Source: Argentina anserina (taxonomy: Eukaryota; Streptophyta; Magnoliopsida; Rosales; Rosaceae). Taken from it: 64,000 nt of DNA. A model generated the notes under the pieces. The model ran no database searches, was not told the origin of the DNA, and saw only the letters and a program-made list of their open reading frames with translations. The stretch spans positions 10,602,001 to 10,666,000 of the forward strand of contig NC_065877.1 of the NCBI RefSeq assembly GCF_933775445.1. Direction: 5' to 3'. Below, piece after piece: positions 37,226 to 49,009 of this stretch (its first letter is position 1; the number at the start of each line of letters is the position of its first letter). Made by a program: the position numbers and the translations under genes.

Positions 37226-38105
37226 TAATCAAATTTGGTGGTGACTAACTAGCTCGATCTCAGAAAACAATATAACTAACTAGTAACTGTCTTTTTATTC
37301 CTTCCTATTCTTATTTGTTCTTCATTGGCTACTTAGAGACACCATCCTAATTAGATGCATACGAATGTCATTGTAACTATTAACAAATAGATGGTTCGAC
37401 TGTGTTATCAAATAGTTAGATAGTGAATTTGTCATATTTGATGTACGTTAGGTTTACCAATTAATTCGTTCGATCATTAACACCAATGACATCGTTTTGT
37501 GCATCAGCAAAGACATTTCACATGGGAACTTGCATGGCACATGCAGTACTCGGATCCAACAATACATATAGGTTTCGATGCATGTGAACTGAGACGAACA
37601 AAGAACGTAGAAGCTCGGGTAAGTTAGAAGATAACTAGCAGAAAAAGTTATACCAATGACCAAGTTTTTTGCTTCAGCCGGAGGGGAGCAACAAATCCAA
37701 TAATGCCAGGTTATCTTTCAAATAAGTTGTAATCTTCTGTAGACAATTGTTCGAAATCGCTATGTTGCTTGATTACTCATCAATATCTATACATCATGTC
37801 AACAATCCAAGTTATCCGACCTTGTCCGTGTGATCTGACCTTAGTGATCGAGTTGCATTTAGTATCTCAGAGAACTTAGACTTTCAATTCAAAAATTTGA
37901 TTATAATAATTTCAAACCCCCGTATTCATAATCAAAGAGATGGCATGGTTCAAAACTTCAAATTAATTCAATCCAGTTTGTCTGATAAAGTGCTCACTTC
38001 CATTCTAATTTGCTAGCCTTGACCTGGGTCATATCGGAGACCTATATTCAAAAGAAACGGAACGAAATTGAAGCGGATGGTTGTGAGCTCCAAACATCCA
38101 ATGAC
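37226..38105. other. Intergenic DNA
   Basis: No gene or bounded repeat was recognised. The sequence just upstream of the DREB fragment shows no trace of the missing first half of the AP2 domain. Confidence 0.5.
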
Positions 38106-38510
38106 CCAGAAATTGCTGCAGTTGCCTATGATGTAGCTGCTCTTGCTCTCAAGGGTCAAACCGCTGAGCTAAACTTCCCCAACTCGGCATCTTCATTGCC
38201 TGTGCCTGTTTCCAATTCATCAAGAGATATCCAGACCGCGGCAACCTCTGCTGCCGCTGCTATAGGCGCAGCAGCCACAGCCATGGGAACAGGAAATCTT
38301 GCTACTTCTAGCAGGCCGAGTACTGAGAACGGTCATGGGCATGTGCTAATTGATGATGAGTGTGTCGATGAGGATCTGATCTTCGACATGGCTAATGTTT
38401 TATTAAGTATGCCAGAAGGAATGCTTCTTAGTCCTCCTCGCTTGGACATTGCTGGTGATCATGATGCATTTGCCGATGAAGAACATGGCAACCTTTGCAA
38501 GTTTGATTAG
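38106..38510 (+). pseudogene. 5'-truncated DREB/ERF (AP2 domain) gene
   Basis: The frame from [17 protein letters not shown] to the stop at 38508-38510 (134 codons) is the C-terminal part of a DREB-type AP2/ERF factor. It starts inside the AP2 domain (C-terminal helix, then AELNFPNSA), followed by the post-domain [15 protein letters not shown] and a C-terminal acidic region ending near [13 protein letters not shown], as in DREB A-4 (TINY-like) members. The first half of the AP2 domain, with the YRGVR sheet that contacts DNA, is missing. The open frame upstream (38010-38105) is unrelated. Genes of this family usually lack introns, so a hidden 5' exon is unlikely. Such a product could not bind DNA normally. 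The remaining frame has no stop, suggesting a fairly recent truncation. Confidence 0.8.
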
Positions 38511-40544
38511 TCCATCTCGCTATATAAGCTAGAACATATATTTCCAGTTTATATCCAAGGTTCGAAGTTAAGGAAAAGTCAATAACCCTGAGAAAATCCA
38601 AATAAAAACGTCATAATCCTCAATGTTTATGAAGAGATTTCACTGAAACTTTGAACTAAGGGGATGAAATGCAGCACAATAATATGATGGCGGGATACGT
38701 GTATATGGACAGATGATGGGTGCGTGTTTGTATTTAATAGATTGAATGTGCAAGAATGTTAATTTGAATGTCTTTACAACCTAATTCTAGCCATTTCCAT
38801 CGTGCTTCTTGGAGAAGATTGTATATATTAATTCCTCAAATCTAGTGTATGATCGAAGAAGCTTAATAGCTTATATACTGCTGAGTGCTGATATCTTGTT
38901 CTCCATGGAGCTCAATGATTAAAAAACTTTACGATCATATATATTCTAGCTTTATTAGTTTATATCATATATATATAGAGAGAGATTTTCTCAGGTCCAG
39001 AGGTCCGGATTCGGCCATTCCGGCCACCAGCGACACGCAACAACGGCGCAGATGGTGCCAACCGTGCTCCTCCCTCCCGGTGATCCCGTCTGTGCTGGCC
39101 GGAGCTCTATTGGCATCTATAGTGTTTGTACAATTGACATCCACTTTATAAAAAGAATTGATATTAAATTGAAGCTACAATTAAGTAATTCAGAAACATA
39201 CCAAATGTATTTGTACTAGTGGCAAAAAGGTAATTTTCATCAAGAACAAGTTTTATTTCTTATAGCAAATAATTTTTTATTTTATTTCTTGTTCGACCTA
39301 ATTGAAAGAGTTTTAATGATGTATTTAAATTAAATAGGGTGTTAGTTTTTGGGTCTATAATCAATTACCCCTATAAATTTTGCACGTATATAAAGTTATA
39401 AACACTGCATGCATGCGTGTATATGATGAAATTAATCAAATTAATGTATGTATCGATATATGTTATCATATGGAGATAATAGTTTAGCTTGTTGATGAAT
39501 ATTATTCCATTCGCAAATCTCTTATTCTACAGAAAATTGTATATCCGTAAATGTATATGTTAATGCTTACTGTTTTGCTCTATAAACTGTGATGAATTGT
39601 TCAGCTGGAGCTTAATGCAAAAAAAGCTTTGCGCACCTTATCGGTTTATCCTTTGTTGACGAGTCATTTTCGACTTGTTACCTGAGTCTTCATGATCAGA
39701 CGTGGCACTGTAATGGTGGGGGAAGATACCAGAGATCATCAATGGTGGATTTCGACCCTTCATCTACCTATAGGATTGTGAATTTGTCGATCACGTATCT
39801 GAGTATCTCTATGACGGAGGCGGAAACCGTACTCTAGCTGGTTCGAAGGGTCGAGTCTCCTTCTGTCTGTGCGCGTGTCCTTGAATTGGTTATTTACGCC
39901 GGTCACCTTCTGTACGTATGAGCCGCTCGGCTACTCAAGGATGAAGATGAACGCATTTCCATCAATTACTCAGGGCGGGCTTGAGATTTGAAAACTTGAG
40001 GTGAGTGTGAAGAATAATGCCCTCTAATTTGGTCATTAGAGAAAAATAAAAGATTATTCGACAACTCGTTTAAAAGTTTTTCAAAGCGAATATTAAGAGA
40101 ATCATTGCCAAAATTACTAAAATTTAATATTTAGTTATACAACATTAATTCATTGTTCAGCATCTCTAATCAAGCAAAACAACTTCTAAGAATTCTAATA
40201 TTTTAATGCTAAACTCTCATCTGTCCCATATGTATTTGTTTTACTACATCTTAATACTTTTACAACGATTACATTAAACTTGAGGAATATGGTGAATATT
40301 TTAACCACATATATGCATGTATGTATGAATTTTGGTGCCCACAATGCGAAGGTTATGACATCACGTCATCTAAATCGGTCTATAAAAACATGTGATGTTA
40401 ATTTGTTTTATAATATCATTCTTTAGATAAACAATATCTCTTATTACACATACGTCACTTTTTCTTTCTACCGATGTCTAAGTGGGAGACGAATTTCATT
40501 TAAGAGCGGGAGACGAATTTCATTTAAGAGCCAATTCCTTCTGC
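38511..40544. other. Intergenic DNA with a TA-adjacent repeat end
   Basis: At 38963-39150 a (TA)n run is followed by GAGAGAGATTTTCTCAGG and a GC-rich segment, resembling one end of another TA-targeting element without a visible partner end. A GC-richer piece lies at 39600-39960. A direct tandem duplication of about 24 bp (GGGAGACGAATTTCATTTAAGAGC) is at 40483-40531. No gene was recognised. Confidence 0.4.
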
Positions 40545-42952
40545 CTTATTGTAATATCCCGAAATTTAGTATTTATTACTTAGTACTCTAAGGTTATATT
40601 AATTTAGAATTAATTCAATTTTTCTTCTAATATTTCTCTTTAGAAACCAATGATGTTAAAGTTCATACTTTCAAAGATAGAAAATTTCTTTTTATAAGTA
40701 TTAGACCACGATTTGAGTACGTTAACTCATATTTCTTGCGTATATTCGATACTTTGTAATCGAGTTTAAGACTAATACTAATAGTATTATCTTTAATGTA
40801 TTATATTAGTGTTAGATAGTGTAAATATATTGAAAACCTTATGAAATGAATATACTAAATTCCTTTACTTTTTTTGGAATAACACATATAAATGTGTTTG
40901 TTATATATATATATATATAATCATTATGCCAATACGTTTTGAACCTAGCTGAATTTTATATTTTACCCCATCACACTATTTATTTATTTTTCTTTGTCAA
41001 TAACCACCCTAACTAGTTAGGTCATCACTCAATATTAATTATTGGTCTCTTAAGTCAAGAAGAGTATGTGAGAATTGAATTTTTGTGTTTCTTCTTGGCT
41101 TATTTATATTTGTGAGCTGCCTCAAGCTTTCTTCACACTTCAAAATCAGAAATCATGCAAGTCTAAAGTTTCCTTAGTTGATAGAAAACTCAAGCAGCTA
41201 ATGTTCCTCAAGCTAAAATTATAGCATTTACTCTTTCTCTCTTAAACAAATTTCTTCCTTACTAAAGTAATCCAACTTTGGATCTACATCAAAACCTCCC
41301 TTTCACCCCTGAAACTGCAAGGTAAGTTACACCTTACATCCTTATAATCTTTTGTTTTTTAAGATTTATCAAAGTGCATAGCTAAGGATAAAATGGAAAA
41401 GACCATGTTTTGGTAAGAGCTATATTTTTCGTATTTTATAACATCTAAGTTTGTCCAAGGTAACAATAGCATTAAATTTCTCATGAAAAATGCTTCAATT
41501 TAGGATCTTAAATCACTCAAAAATGTTTTGAAATGGAGAAGTTATGGCTAATCAAAGTTAGAGTTAATAAACTCATTGAAAATCTCTTGTAACACTCACG
41601 ACTTTAAAAACTCATATCTCACTCATTTCTTAACCATTTTCCACAAACTTTATATCCAATTAACGTTTAAGACCTCTATTTTTAATCTGGAAAGTTTCAC
41701 AAGAAATGATGAAATTTTTGTTACACGTAGAATACATAGACATCTAAGATGATAACTTGATGATCTGTTTCTGCACTGCTACTGTGTTTGAACTTTTTGA
41801 ACTCAATGACTTTGAACTGGACTGTATGACTTATCCTATTGGATTCTTTATGAAAAATCCTTAAACATAGACTCCTCACTTGCCTATTTGGACGTTTATT
41901 GATTGAGTTATTGATACCGAAAGTTGACGGACTTTGACATTATTATTTGAAGGACAATTGTTTGTTTGGACAAATTTTTTTTTTATTATGGGAGAAATGA
42001 CTACTAACTAATATTATCTAATTATTTTTAATTTAAAGTACATTTACTTTATTTGCACATTTACTTTCTAGTTTATTAACTTGTTTATTTCATGCATACA
42101 TTGAGTTATTGATAAGTATTTATATCTTGATGTAAGATTATATACTTTATTGATATTTAAATATTGTCTTAATTACTAAACTTTGTGATATTCTATTAAC
42201 GTTATTGAGTTGGAGGTGTGAAGTCGGGTGATTAATACTACTCCGTGCTTAAATGAATTACTGGTAAAATTGTTTGTGTTTTGTGAGTTAGCATTGGGCC
42301 CTAATCCCTATAGATAGTGCACTATTATACTCATAGGAGAATTGACCTTGAGTATACATACTTTGGTGTTGGCCTCGGTATGCTGAGGCTTATCTGTGTT
42401 TTGGGTAAACGTGAACCCTAACACGTGACTTTGTGATTAATTACTATTTTTCTTGAAAAATTCACACAATTGATTGAATATATTGATGTTGATATGTATA
42501 TCTATATGCATAAGTAAGAATTCGTGTGACCAAATACATCTGGTTCTTGGTACATTTTACTTGGTTGTTCATAATTGAATTTCTTATTAGCCAACATTTT
42601 ACTATGTACTTACTGGGTTTGTGTTACTCATGATGCTACACAATCATATTTCAGGTAATGAGTAGATGCTTGGGGAATACGATGAATCTACTAAATAAAA
42701 TGATGGTTTTTCTTTTATTATTATTTCAAGACAATAAATGCGAGACTCATGTATCTTCGCTAAATTTCAGTATTTCTAAATCTGCTGTATTGTAAAATAA
42801 CTCTGATTTTGTTTCCTAATAAATATATTATTCATACATATATGTTTGTCAATTTTATTGAGGAACTTTTATTGATTTTAAGGTCACACCTCTAATTCGG
42901 GAACCATATTTCCATACAATAATGGTCTCAAAATTGAGGGCGTGACACTGAT
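40545..42952 (+). mobile_element. Solo-LTR-like element, about 2.4 kb
   Basis: The segment 40550-42947 begins TGTAATATCCCGAAATT and ends GAGGGCGTGACA, the TG...CA form of LTRs with partly inverted CCC/GGG ends. Flanking 5-mers CTTAT and CTGAT (40545-40549, 42948-42952) match at four of five positions. No coding capacity. Near its 3' end, CTTACTGGGTTTGTG (about 42611) corresponds to CTTACCGGGTTTGTG in the larger block at 45887-49004, so the two belong to related LTR families. Confidence 0.6.
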
Positions 42953-43116
42953 TCCCAATTCCCTCTCAACTCTCTCTCACTCGAACCCTAAATCCCAATT
43001 CAACTCAACTCAACTCTCGCTCTCCTTCATCTACGATCTCTGACCCTGACCCCCTGACGACGGCCTTCTTCCATTTCAAATCTCAAATTTCTCTCTTTTC
43101 TCTTCTCTTTGCTCCA

Positions 43117-43301
43117 ATGGCTCTATCGAAAAATCCTCCCGTCAGTCTCTGATCCCTAGGTTCCTCTATGGCTCATCCTCCACCAAAACTTTTGGCCTCG
43201 AGAAGATGCTTCACGCCACCCCTCTCCCCGCCGCCAAGGTCAAGCCCAAGGCCTTCGTGATTCCTGCTCCCTCTGAGCCCGACAGGAAGATCGAGATGTA
43301 A
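43117..43301 (+). pseudogene. Orphan first exon of mitochondrial phosphate carrier
   Basis: A reading frame with LIPRFLYGSSSTKTFGLEK, KAFVIPAPSEPDRKIEM and then a stop resembles the N-terminal presequence region of plant mitochondrial phosphate carrier proteins (MPT/PHT3 type), which continues in real genes into the first membrane segment. The ATG at 43117 is out of frame with the rest by one base within the first codons, so the copy is frameshifted. It ends exactly where a carrier exon would splice, but is followed by TAATG and unrelated LTR-like DNA, with no later exons. The upstream CT-rich 42953-43116 looks like its 5' leader. Assignment rests on remembered family sequence and a short match. 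Confidence 0.55.
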
Positions 43302-43302
43302 T

Positions 43303-43591
43303 GTATAGGTGTGGTCTCACTCTCATGGCCGTTGTTAAGAATCATGATTGTAATAACAAGAGCTTGAAATTAAAGCATCAATGGTAGAAATTGAAAACAT
43401 AACGAAAGGTTGAAGAAGAAGAAACATAGAAAGGTAGAAACAAAAGAAATGATGTGATCTGTCTAAAAAATACAATAAAAAAGTCATATTTAAGTAAATG
43501 CAGGTGTTGTCTTATTCTCCTAGTTGTTGAGATATTGGGCTAGAATATAAACTGGGCTTGTTGGGCTAGTATACTCTTAACATCCCCCCTC
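43303..43591 (-). mobile_element. Copia-like 3' LTR with polypurine tract
   Basis: On the minus strand a polypurine tract GAGGGGGGA (43591-43583) is followed directly by TGTTAAGAGTATACTAGCCC, the usual join between the internal region and 3' LTR of plant copia elements. The LTR probably extends leftward to about 43303, next to the phosphate-carrier fragment; its far end and any TSD are unclear. Confidence 0.5.
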
Positions 43592-43708
43592 AAACTAATG
43601 CTTGGGGAGTAGTAGTAGTTTGCAGCATAGGACTTTCTTTGAGCAGTACATCAACCAGGAGGAATGAGGGGTTGTAATTGCCACAAACTCATAGAAGCAC
43701 TAGCCTGC

Positions 43709-44674
43709 CTACGATTGATTAGATTTCTTCTTGTGATAATGCAAACCCGAAATCTTATCATCCTGAATTGCTTCCCATCTTAAACCATTCTCTTCCTTAG
43801 GCTTGTACATTATATTGCTCAACTGCCTTAACATAATGGAACTGCTCTCAGCACTGACATTTTTTCCAGTGCTACCTCTATAGATACTGGTTTTTTTGCT
43901 AGCAATAAGATTACAAAATTTGGTTGCCTCAGTTTCTGTCTCTACAGAGTTATCATTTTTTACTTGACTTCGCTCAACAATGTCCACAGAACTGAAGTCA
44001 TTCACAATAGACGAACCAAATTCAGGCGACAATATATCTTTTTCATGAGAATTGCAGGCAAGATTTAGATTTAAATCATCAGATGCTGATTGCTTTTACC
44101 TTCCCTTGGTTTGATAAGAAGAATGTGAGGACAAGATGTCTGCATTGTTGATCACATTACTATTGGAGTAGCTTGTATATGTAGGTGGAGAGAAACAAGC
44201 AGATGAAGCAGGATAAATGAACTCTGAAGTCTCTGATAAATTAGAAATATTTGCATCATTTCGTCCACCATAAAATCCAGAACTTGGACCATTATAAAAA
44301 CCACAATTTGTTGTCGATGTGTTTAAATGAGATACAAACCCACAATTGGCAGTAACAAATGAAGGAGTAGCATCGAAAGGACTTGGACGATTCATCTTAG
44401 TAATACCATTCACGTTAGAGAACACAACAGATGGCATACAACATCCATTTATAGAACCAGACAGGTTATATATGCTTTGATCTTGAGCAGCAATAGACAT
44501 TGGCATGCAAGATGATACAAGATTCCCTTTCACATTGACACAATCATACAACCCTTGATTCTTATTAATGTTAGGCATGCTAAACTGAACAGTATGAGAT
44601 GCCAAATTAACTGAACCATATTGAGGTATCATAGCAAACGGTGGACTAGCTTTGCGTTGTAACTCGATCTCAAT
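43709..44674 (-). pseudogene. Ser/Asn-rich reading frame with one internal stop
   Basis: From 44674 to 43709 the minus strand is open in one frame for about 320 codons, broken only by a TAA at 44096-44098. The product is rich in Ser, Asn, Gly and Tyr (for example CGFYNGPSSGFYGG) and carries DLNLNL, an EAR-type LxLxL motif, just after the stop. It lies upstream of a copia-like polypurine tract, so it may be internal sequence of that element or a captured host transcript. It shows no gag, protease, integrase or reverse-transcriptase motif that I recognise. The single stop in an otherwise long frame implies recent decay. Function is unknown. Confidence 0.5.
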
Positions 44675-45559
44675 TTAAGCAGAGTATATTATCATTCATG
44701 GATCACTTCTGATAGATATGCTGTGTGGAAACTGAACATCGTCGAGAAAAAGATTTTTTTTAACAGCAAACCTTTGAGGATGAACATCAAGATGCACTGG
44801 GAATTGAAATGATATCTGACTATGAAAATACATCAAATAGCAGTGAAACTATTACAGGTACACAACATTACTTGGAAAGCACAATGAAAGATATATAATG
44901 GAAAATTGGTTTACCTAGTTTTCTACGGTGTATGCACTACCTGTAGTTTATTTCCTAAACATTTGTATTTTCATTCAATCCATTACTTGATGTTTTATAT
45001 TACTTATATTATAGCAAAGTAAAACTTAAAACACAAAACGCACTTCGACACGCGCGCGAGCGCGGGCGCGGAGGCTAGTGCTCTAAATGTAAGCACACTT
45101 CCATATATTTTTGGTTCTCTGAGTTAAGAGTAGCCTCAATCTCACTCAATTAAATTGGTGGATTCTCAAGATATACACAGAAATTTATCGTTGCATCCCA
45201 CTGATGTTGTTGTTGCTAGATCTAGTGGCAGCTACACTAAAGAGGCAATGCCTGGAAACTCTCGTAACAAGTATTTATCTTATAACAAGCTACTTTTTTT
45301 CATTCTTTATACAGTATCTACAAACTATTCATATCTTGATATGGTTTATTTAGAAGATTGCAATTTTGTCATTATTTCTTTTTTTTTTGTATGGGAGAAG
45401 TTTAGGCCATATGTCTCATTTTCCCTACTCTTTGTACTTTTTTAAATCAATAGTATTAATGAGAAATTTCTTTTGCTGAAATTTATATTCTCATTGTTAT
45501 ACTTGACATATGCATAGCGAGAAAATCACTTTTGAACTAGAAAATGAAATAAAAAGATT
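44675..45559. other. Intergenic DNA with a CG-alternating tract
   Basis: An unusual alternating CG/GC tract (ACACGCGCGCGAGCGCGGGCG, about 45047-45072) stands out in AT-rich surroundings. A frame at about 45155-45283 looks protein-like in composition but resembles nothing known. On the minus strand 44700-44830 is also open and might be an upstream part of the neighbouring broken frame. Confidence 0.35.
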
Positions 45560-45860
45560 AGAAAGACAACAATTCGAAATAACAAACTGATGTTACAATT
45601 GAATACTGACACAAGTTATGTCTACAAAATGTGTCTAATTTCTTATATAAAACGATATCTTAAAAAGAATCAGAATCAGTTTCTTATAAACTAAACGATG
45701 TCAAAAGTCATTTATACATCGGTGTCTTACGAAAAACCTGATGTCTAAAGTCATTTCTAACATTGATCATAAAATAATGTCATAAAGTTGGTGATCATAG
45801 ACATCACCCACTAAGACATCGAATTTATTTTTGATTAACATCAGGCTGTTGCGTCTTTTG
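45560..45860. repeat. CACTA-like subterminal repeat remnant
   Basis: Several degenerate copies of a ~10-bp motif around ACATCGGTG/GATGTC (for example 45715, 45740, 45800, 45840) occur in both orientations. This is the style of CACTA (En/Spm) subterminal repeats. The CACTA terminus and a TSD were not found. Confidence 0.4.
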
Positions 45861-45881
45861 GCTCACCTCAGGTCCGGACAT

Positions 45882-46275
45882 GCAGTTTGTAATAACCCTA
45901 AATTTCAAACAATATTAGTTTGATTTGAATTCTATAAAATTTCGAATTTTAATTAGAATGAATATGTTTGGTTGCGACGTTATTAAACGAGAAACGGAAA
46001 CGTTCTCCGAATGTTTAAATTGAAAAACGTTACAATTCCGTAACGTTTATATCGACTTTTATTCCGTCACTCGGTTGCAAAAACTTCCTTCGCGAAAGTT
46101 GTAGAGCTCGTCGATACGAGTTCGTGGATATGTGACGCGTTCTAATCGGATGACGTACGTAAAAGTTATTAACGATAGAAGTTGTTTCCGATTTTGGAAA
46201 CAAGTATATAAGGGCATTTTGGGAGATTAGGGTTTCCATAATTGGAAAACCCTATCTCTCTCTTCACTTCCGCCT

Positions 46276-46316
<41 letters not shown>

Positions 46317-49009
46317 CCCGACTCTCCTTCTCCCCCTTCGAATTCCTCTCGCCGATCTACCACCCCCAGCCCTCCGTGGTCCTCACCGCCGCTCCACACG
46401 ACCTCGCAAGGACCTCCACGTCGGACCCCGAGCCAATGAAGCCATGCCTCGTCGTCGTGAAGCAGCGAGCCACTACCGAACCTCCTGCGTTTCTCTCCGC
46501 CGCATGCTCGGCTCCTGACAACTCAGACCTCGGCGCTCATCCCTTCGCCACTCCTCACTTCCAGAGTCATCAACGGTGCGACCGAGCTCGATTCGCATCG
46601 CCCAATTCGCAAATCGGACGGTCTCGACCCCGTCGAATATTTCGAGTTCTCCGGCCATTTTAGTGCAACGTACGGGTAAGGAATACGTTTAATTGATGTT
46701 GTGTTGTGTGTGGATGATTTTGGGATCGATTTGATGAAGTTTGGGGGAGAATCGGAGGAGGAGGAGTTTTGGGGATACCGCCGCCTTAGGCGGCGCGTGT
46801 GGAGGCTTGAGGGGGGGGCTAAGCACGGCGAGATGCCGTGGGGAGGTAGAGCAGAAAGTAGGAGAGATTTGAGGTAGCGGTGGCGTGCTACGCGCCGTGG
46901 TTAGCCTCGGCGCGTGGGCCCCACGCGCGGCCCGCCGGAGGTGGCGCGTGTGCCACACGCGCCGCCACGTGCGGCGGTGTAAAAATGTTTTACGTTAGGG
47001 GTATTTTGGTAATTTACTGTGTACGGTAAATGTAAATGTAATTTTTATTTACTACGGTAAATGTAATTAAATTTTACCTTCGGTAAATGTAATTATAAAT
47101 TACTTTCAGTAAATGTAAAAAGTAATTTTGTAAAAGGGTAATTTAGTAAATTTTATTTACTGAATTTGTATTTACATTAAAGCATACGTATACGTACAGA
47201 AATACGTATTAATATTTATACGTACAGAAATACGTATTATTATTTTTACGTACAGAAATACGTATTTAATATTTATACGTATAGAAATACGTATATAATA
47301 ATTATACATGCAGAAATACGTATATATTATTTATACGTACAGAAATACGTATATATAGTACTTATACGTACAGAAATACGTATATAATATTTATACGTAC
47401 AGAAATACGTATATAGTACTTATACGTATAGAAATACGTATTAATTGAGTATTGTACAGTAATCGTGAATAGTGAATAGTGAACAGTAACTTCGTATAAA
47501 CCAAAATTGCTGAACAGTAACCGTTTATTACTGTTTTGGCATTTAAAGGTTTAACGAAACGATCCTAAATTCCTTTCTTATCTTTTCAAGGTGATCTATA
47601 AGCGAGGGAAGGAAATTAGCATCGGGAATTGTGGAAATTACGCTCAAGTCAATAAGGTGAGTAAAATCTCACTGAATTTACGAATCTACCCTCGTGGTGA
47701 TTCAACATTTTGCAAGTGTGTTTATCAAATGAATTATAACATGTATATAATTTAGTGGACTACATATATACAGTATAATGGTAATAAGTACATATTATAT
47801 ATATAGTTCATTAAATTACGTACTGTTATTAATTCATAAAAAAATAGTCATTTCGGTGACGGAAAATTGAGCATGAATATGTGAGAATGTTGTACGTAAT
47901 TCTTCAGGTGTTTATGAAATATGACATGTATAGGATATAGTGGACTATGTATATAATGTATAAATGGTAATAAATACGAATATATATAGTTTGCTATATA
48001 ATATACTGTTATGAGTTTTATTGTGGTGAGATCGTGAAAGTTTTAAAACGTACAATATGATGAGTGATTATTGTACATGATTTTATCACGAAGAATGTTA
48101 AAAATTGTGATTTGTCTTCGGACGTGATGTGTGGTACAATATGATGTGTGATTATTGTACGTGATTTTAACATTGAGATTGTTAAAATGTGATTTGTCTT
48201 CGGACGTGATTTTTGGTACAATATGATGTGAGATTATTGTACGTGTGTGGCAAGTCGGAACCTAGCCTTTGGCCGGGCGAAAGTTACGATACAGTTAGAG
48301 CTCTAGTCTGTCTGCCTTAGTACTGCATGTGAGGTAACGGGTGGTTATCTGCTCATGGGTACTCGGTGTATTTTGGATGTTGGGTAGCGGGTGGCTATCC
48401 AACATCAACGGTGTATTACGAGAGGGGTAACAGATGTGTACCAGCGTTCTTGGTACCCGTATTATAAATGCATTGGGTAACCAGAAGGGTTACTTAATTT
48501 CCTCATGAACGTTTTATTTCATATTTCTTTGGGTCAACCAGATGGGCTGACGAGTGACTCATGAGGGCATTTATATTTGTTGTTGTGTGATCTTTCGTAT
48601 ATTTTGATATGCGAATTATATTTGATTTTACTCATACGAGCTGTAAAGCTTACCGGGTTTGTGTTTACAATCCCGGTGCACCAATTCGATGGTGTAGTGG
48701 ATGACTCCGCAGGTGTATATTAGCGGGAATTGACGGACCGCTCAGAGGACTTGAAGTGATTTACCTCCAGCTTGAGTGAGGATTTTGTGTGATTATTTTG
48801 TGAGAGATTGTGAGGATTATTACATTCCAACTTACGTAATGTAAATTATAAATTTGGGTTGTAATAATTGGTTTTCCGAGTTGTAATGATAACTCAGTGA
48901 TGATCCGCTGTGCACTTAAATGATTTCGATTTTATTGAGATTATTTTGTGTTTAACGACTTTAGAATTTTGAGTTTTTAAGCTCGAAATTTTGGGGTCGT
49001 TACACAGTT
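45882..49009 (+). mobile_element. Large solo LTR, about 3.1 kb, TSD CAGTT
   Basis: The segment 45887-49004 begins TGTAATAACCCTAAATTT and ends AAATTTTGGGGTCGTTACA (partly inverted ends, TG...CA), and is flanked by an exact 5-bp TSD, CAGTT (45882-45886, 49005-49009). No internal coding region, primer site or second LTR is present, so it is best read as a solo LTR left by recombination. It contains a CT microsatellite (46279-46313), a GC-rich segment (46320-46980), a ~29-bp tandem array, and two further imperfect tandem duplications (about 47730-48000 and 48045-48240). Short frames at 46030-46960 are products of the GC-rich block. It is Ty3/gypsy-like by style only. Confidence 0.75.
47183..47443. 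repeat. ~29-bp tandem repeat built on ACGTA palindromes
   Basis: About nine units close to TTATACGTACAGAAATACGT plus a variable AT tail run head to tail. Each unit has two TACGTA-like palindromic cores around CAGAAA. Unit length varies between about 28 and 31 bp. Confidence 0.85.

Noticed and set aside
46030..46960. Several frames of 60-95 codons in GC-rich DNA
   Set aside because: They lie inside the 3.1-kb LTR and its CT microsatellite; no protein similarity recognised.
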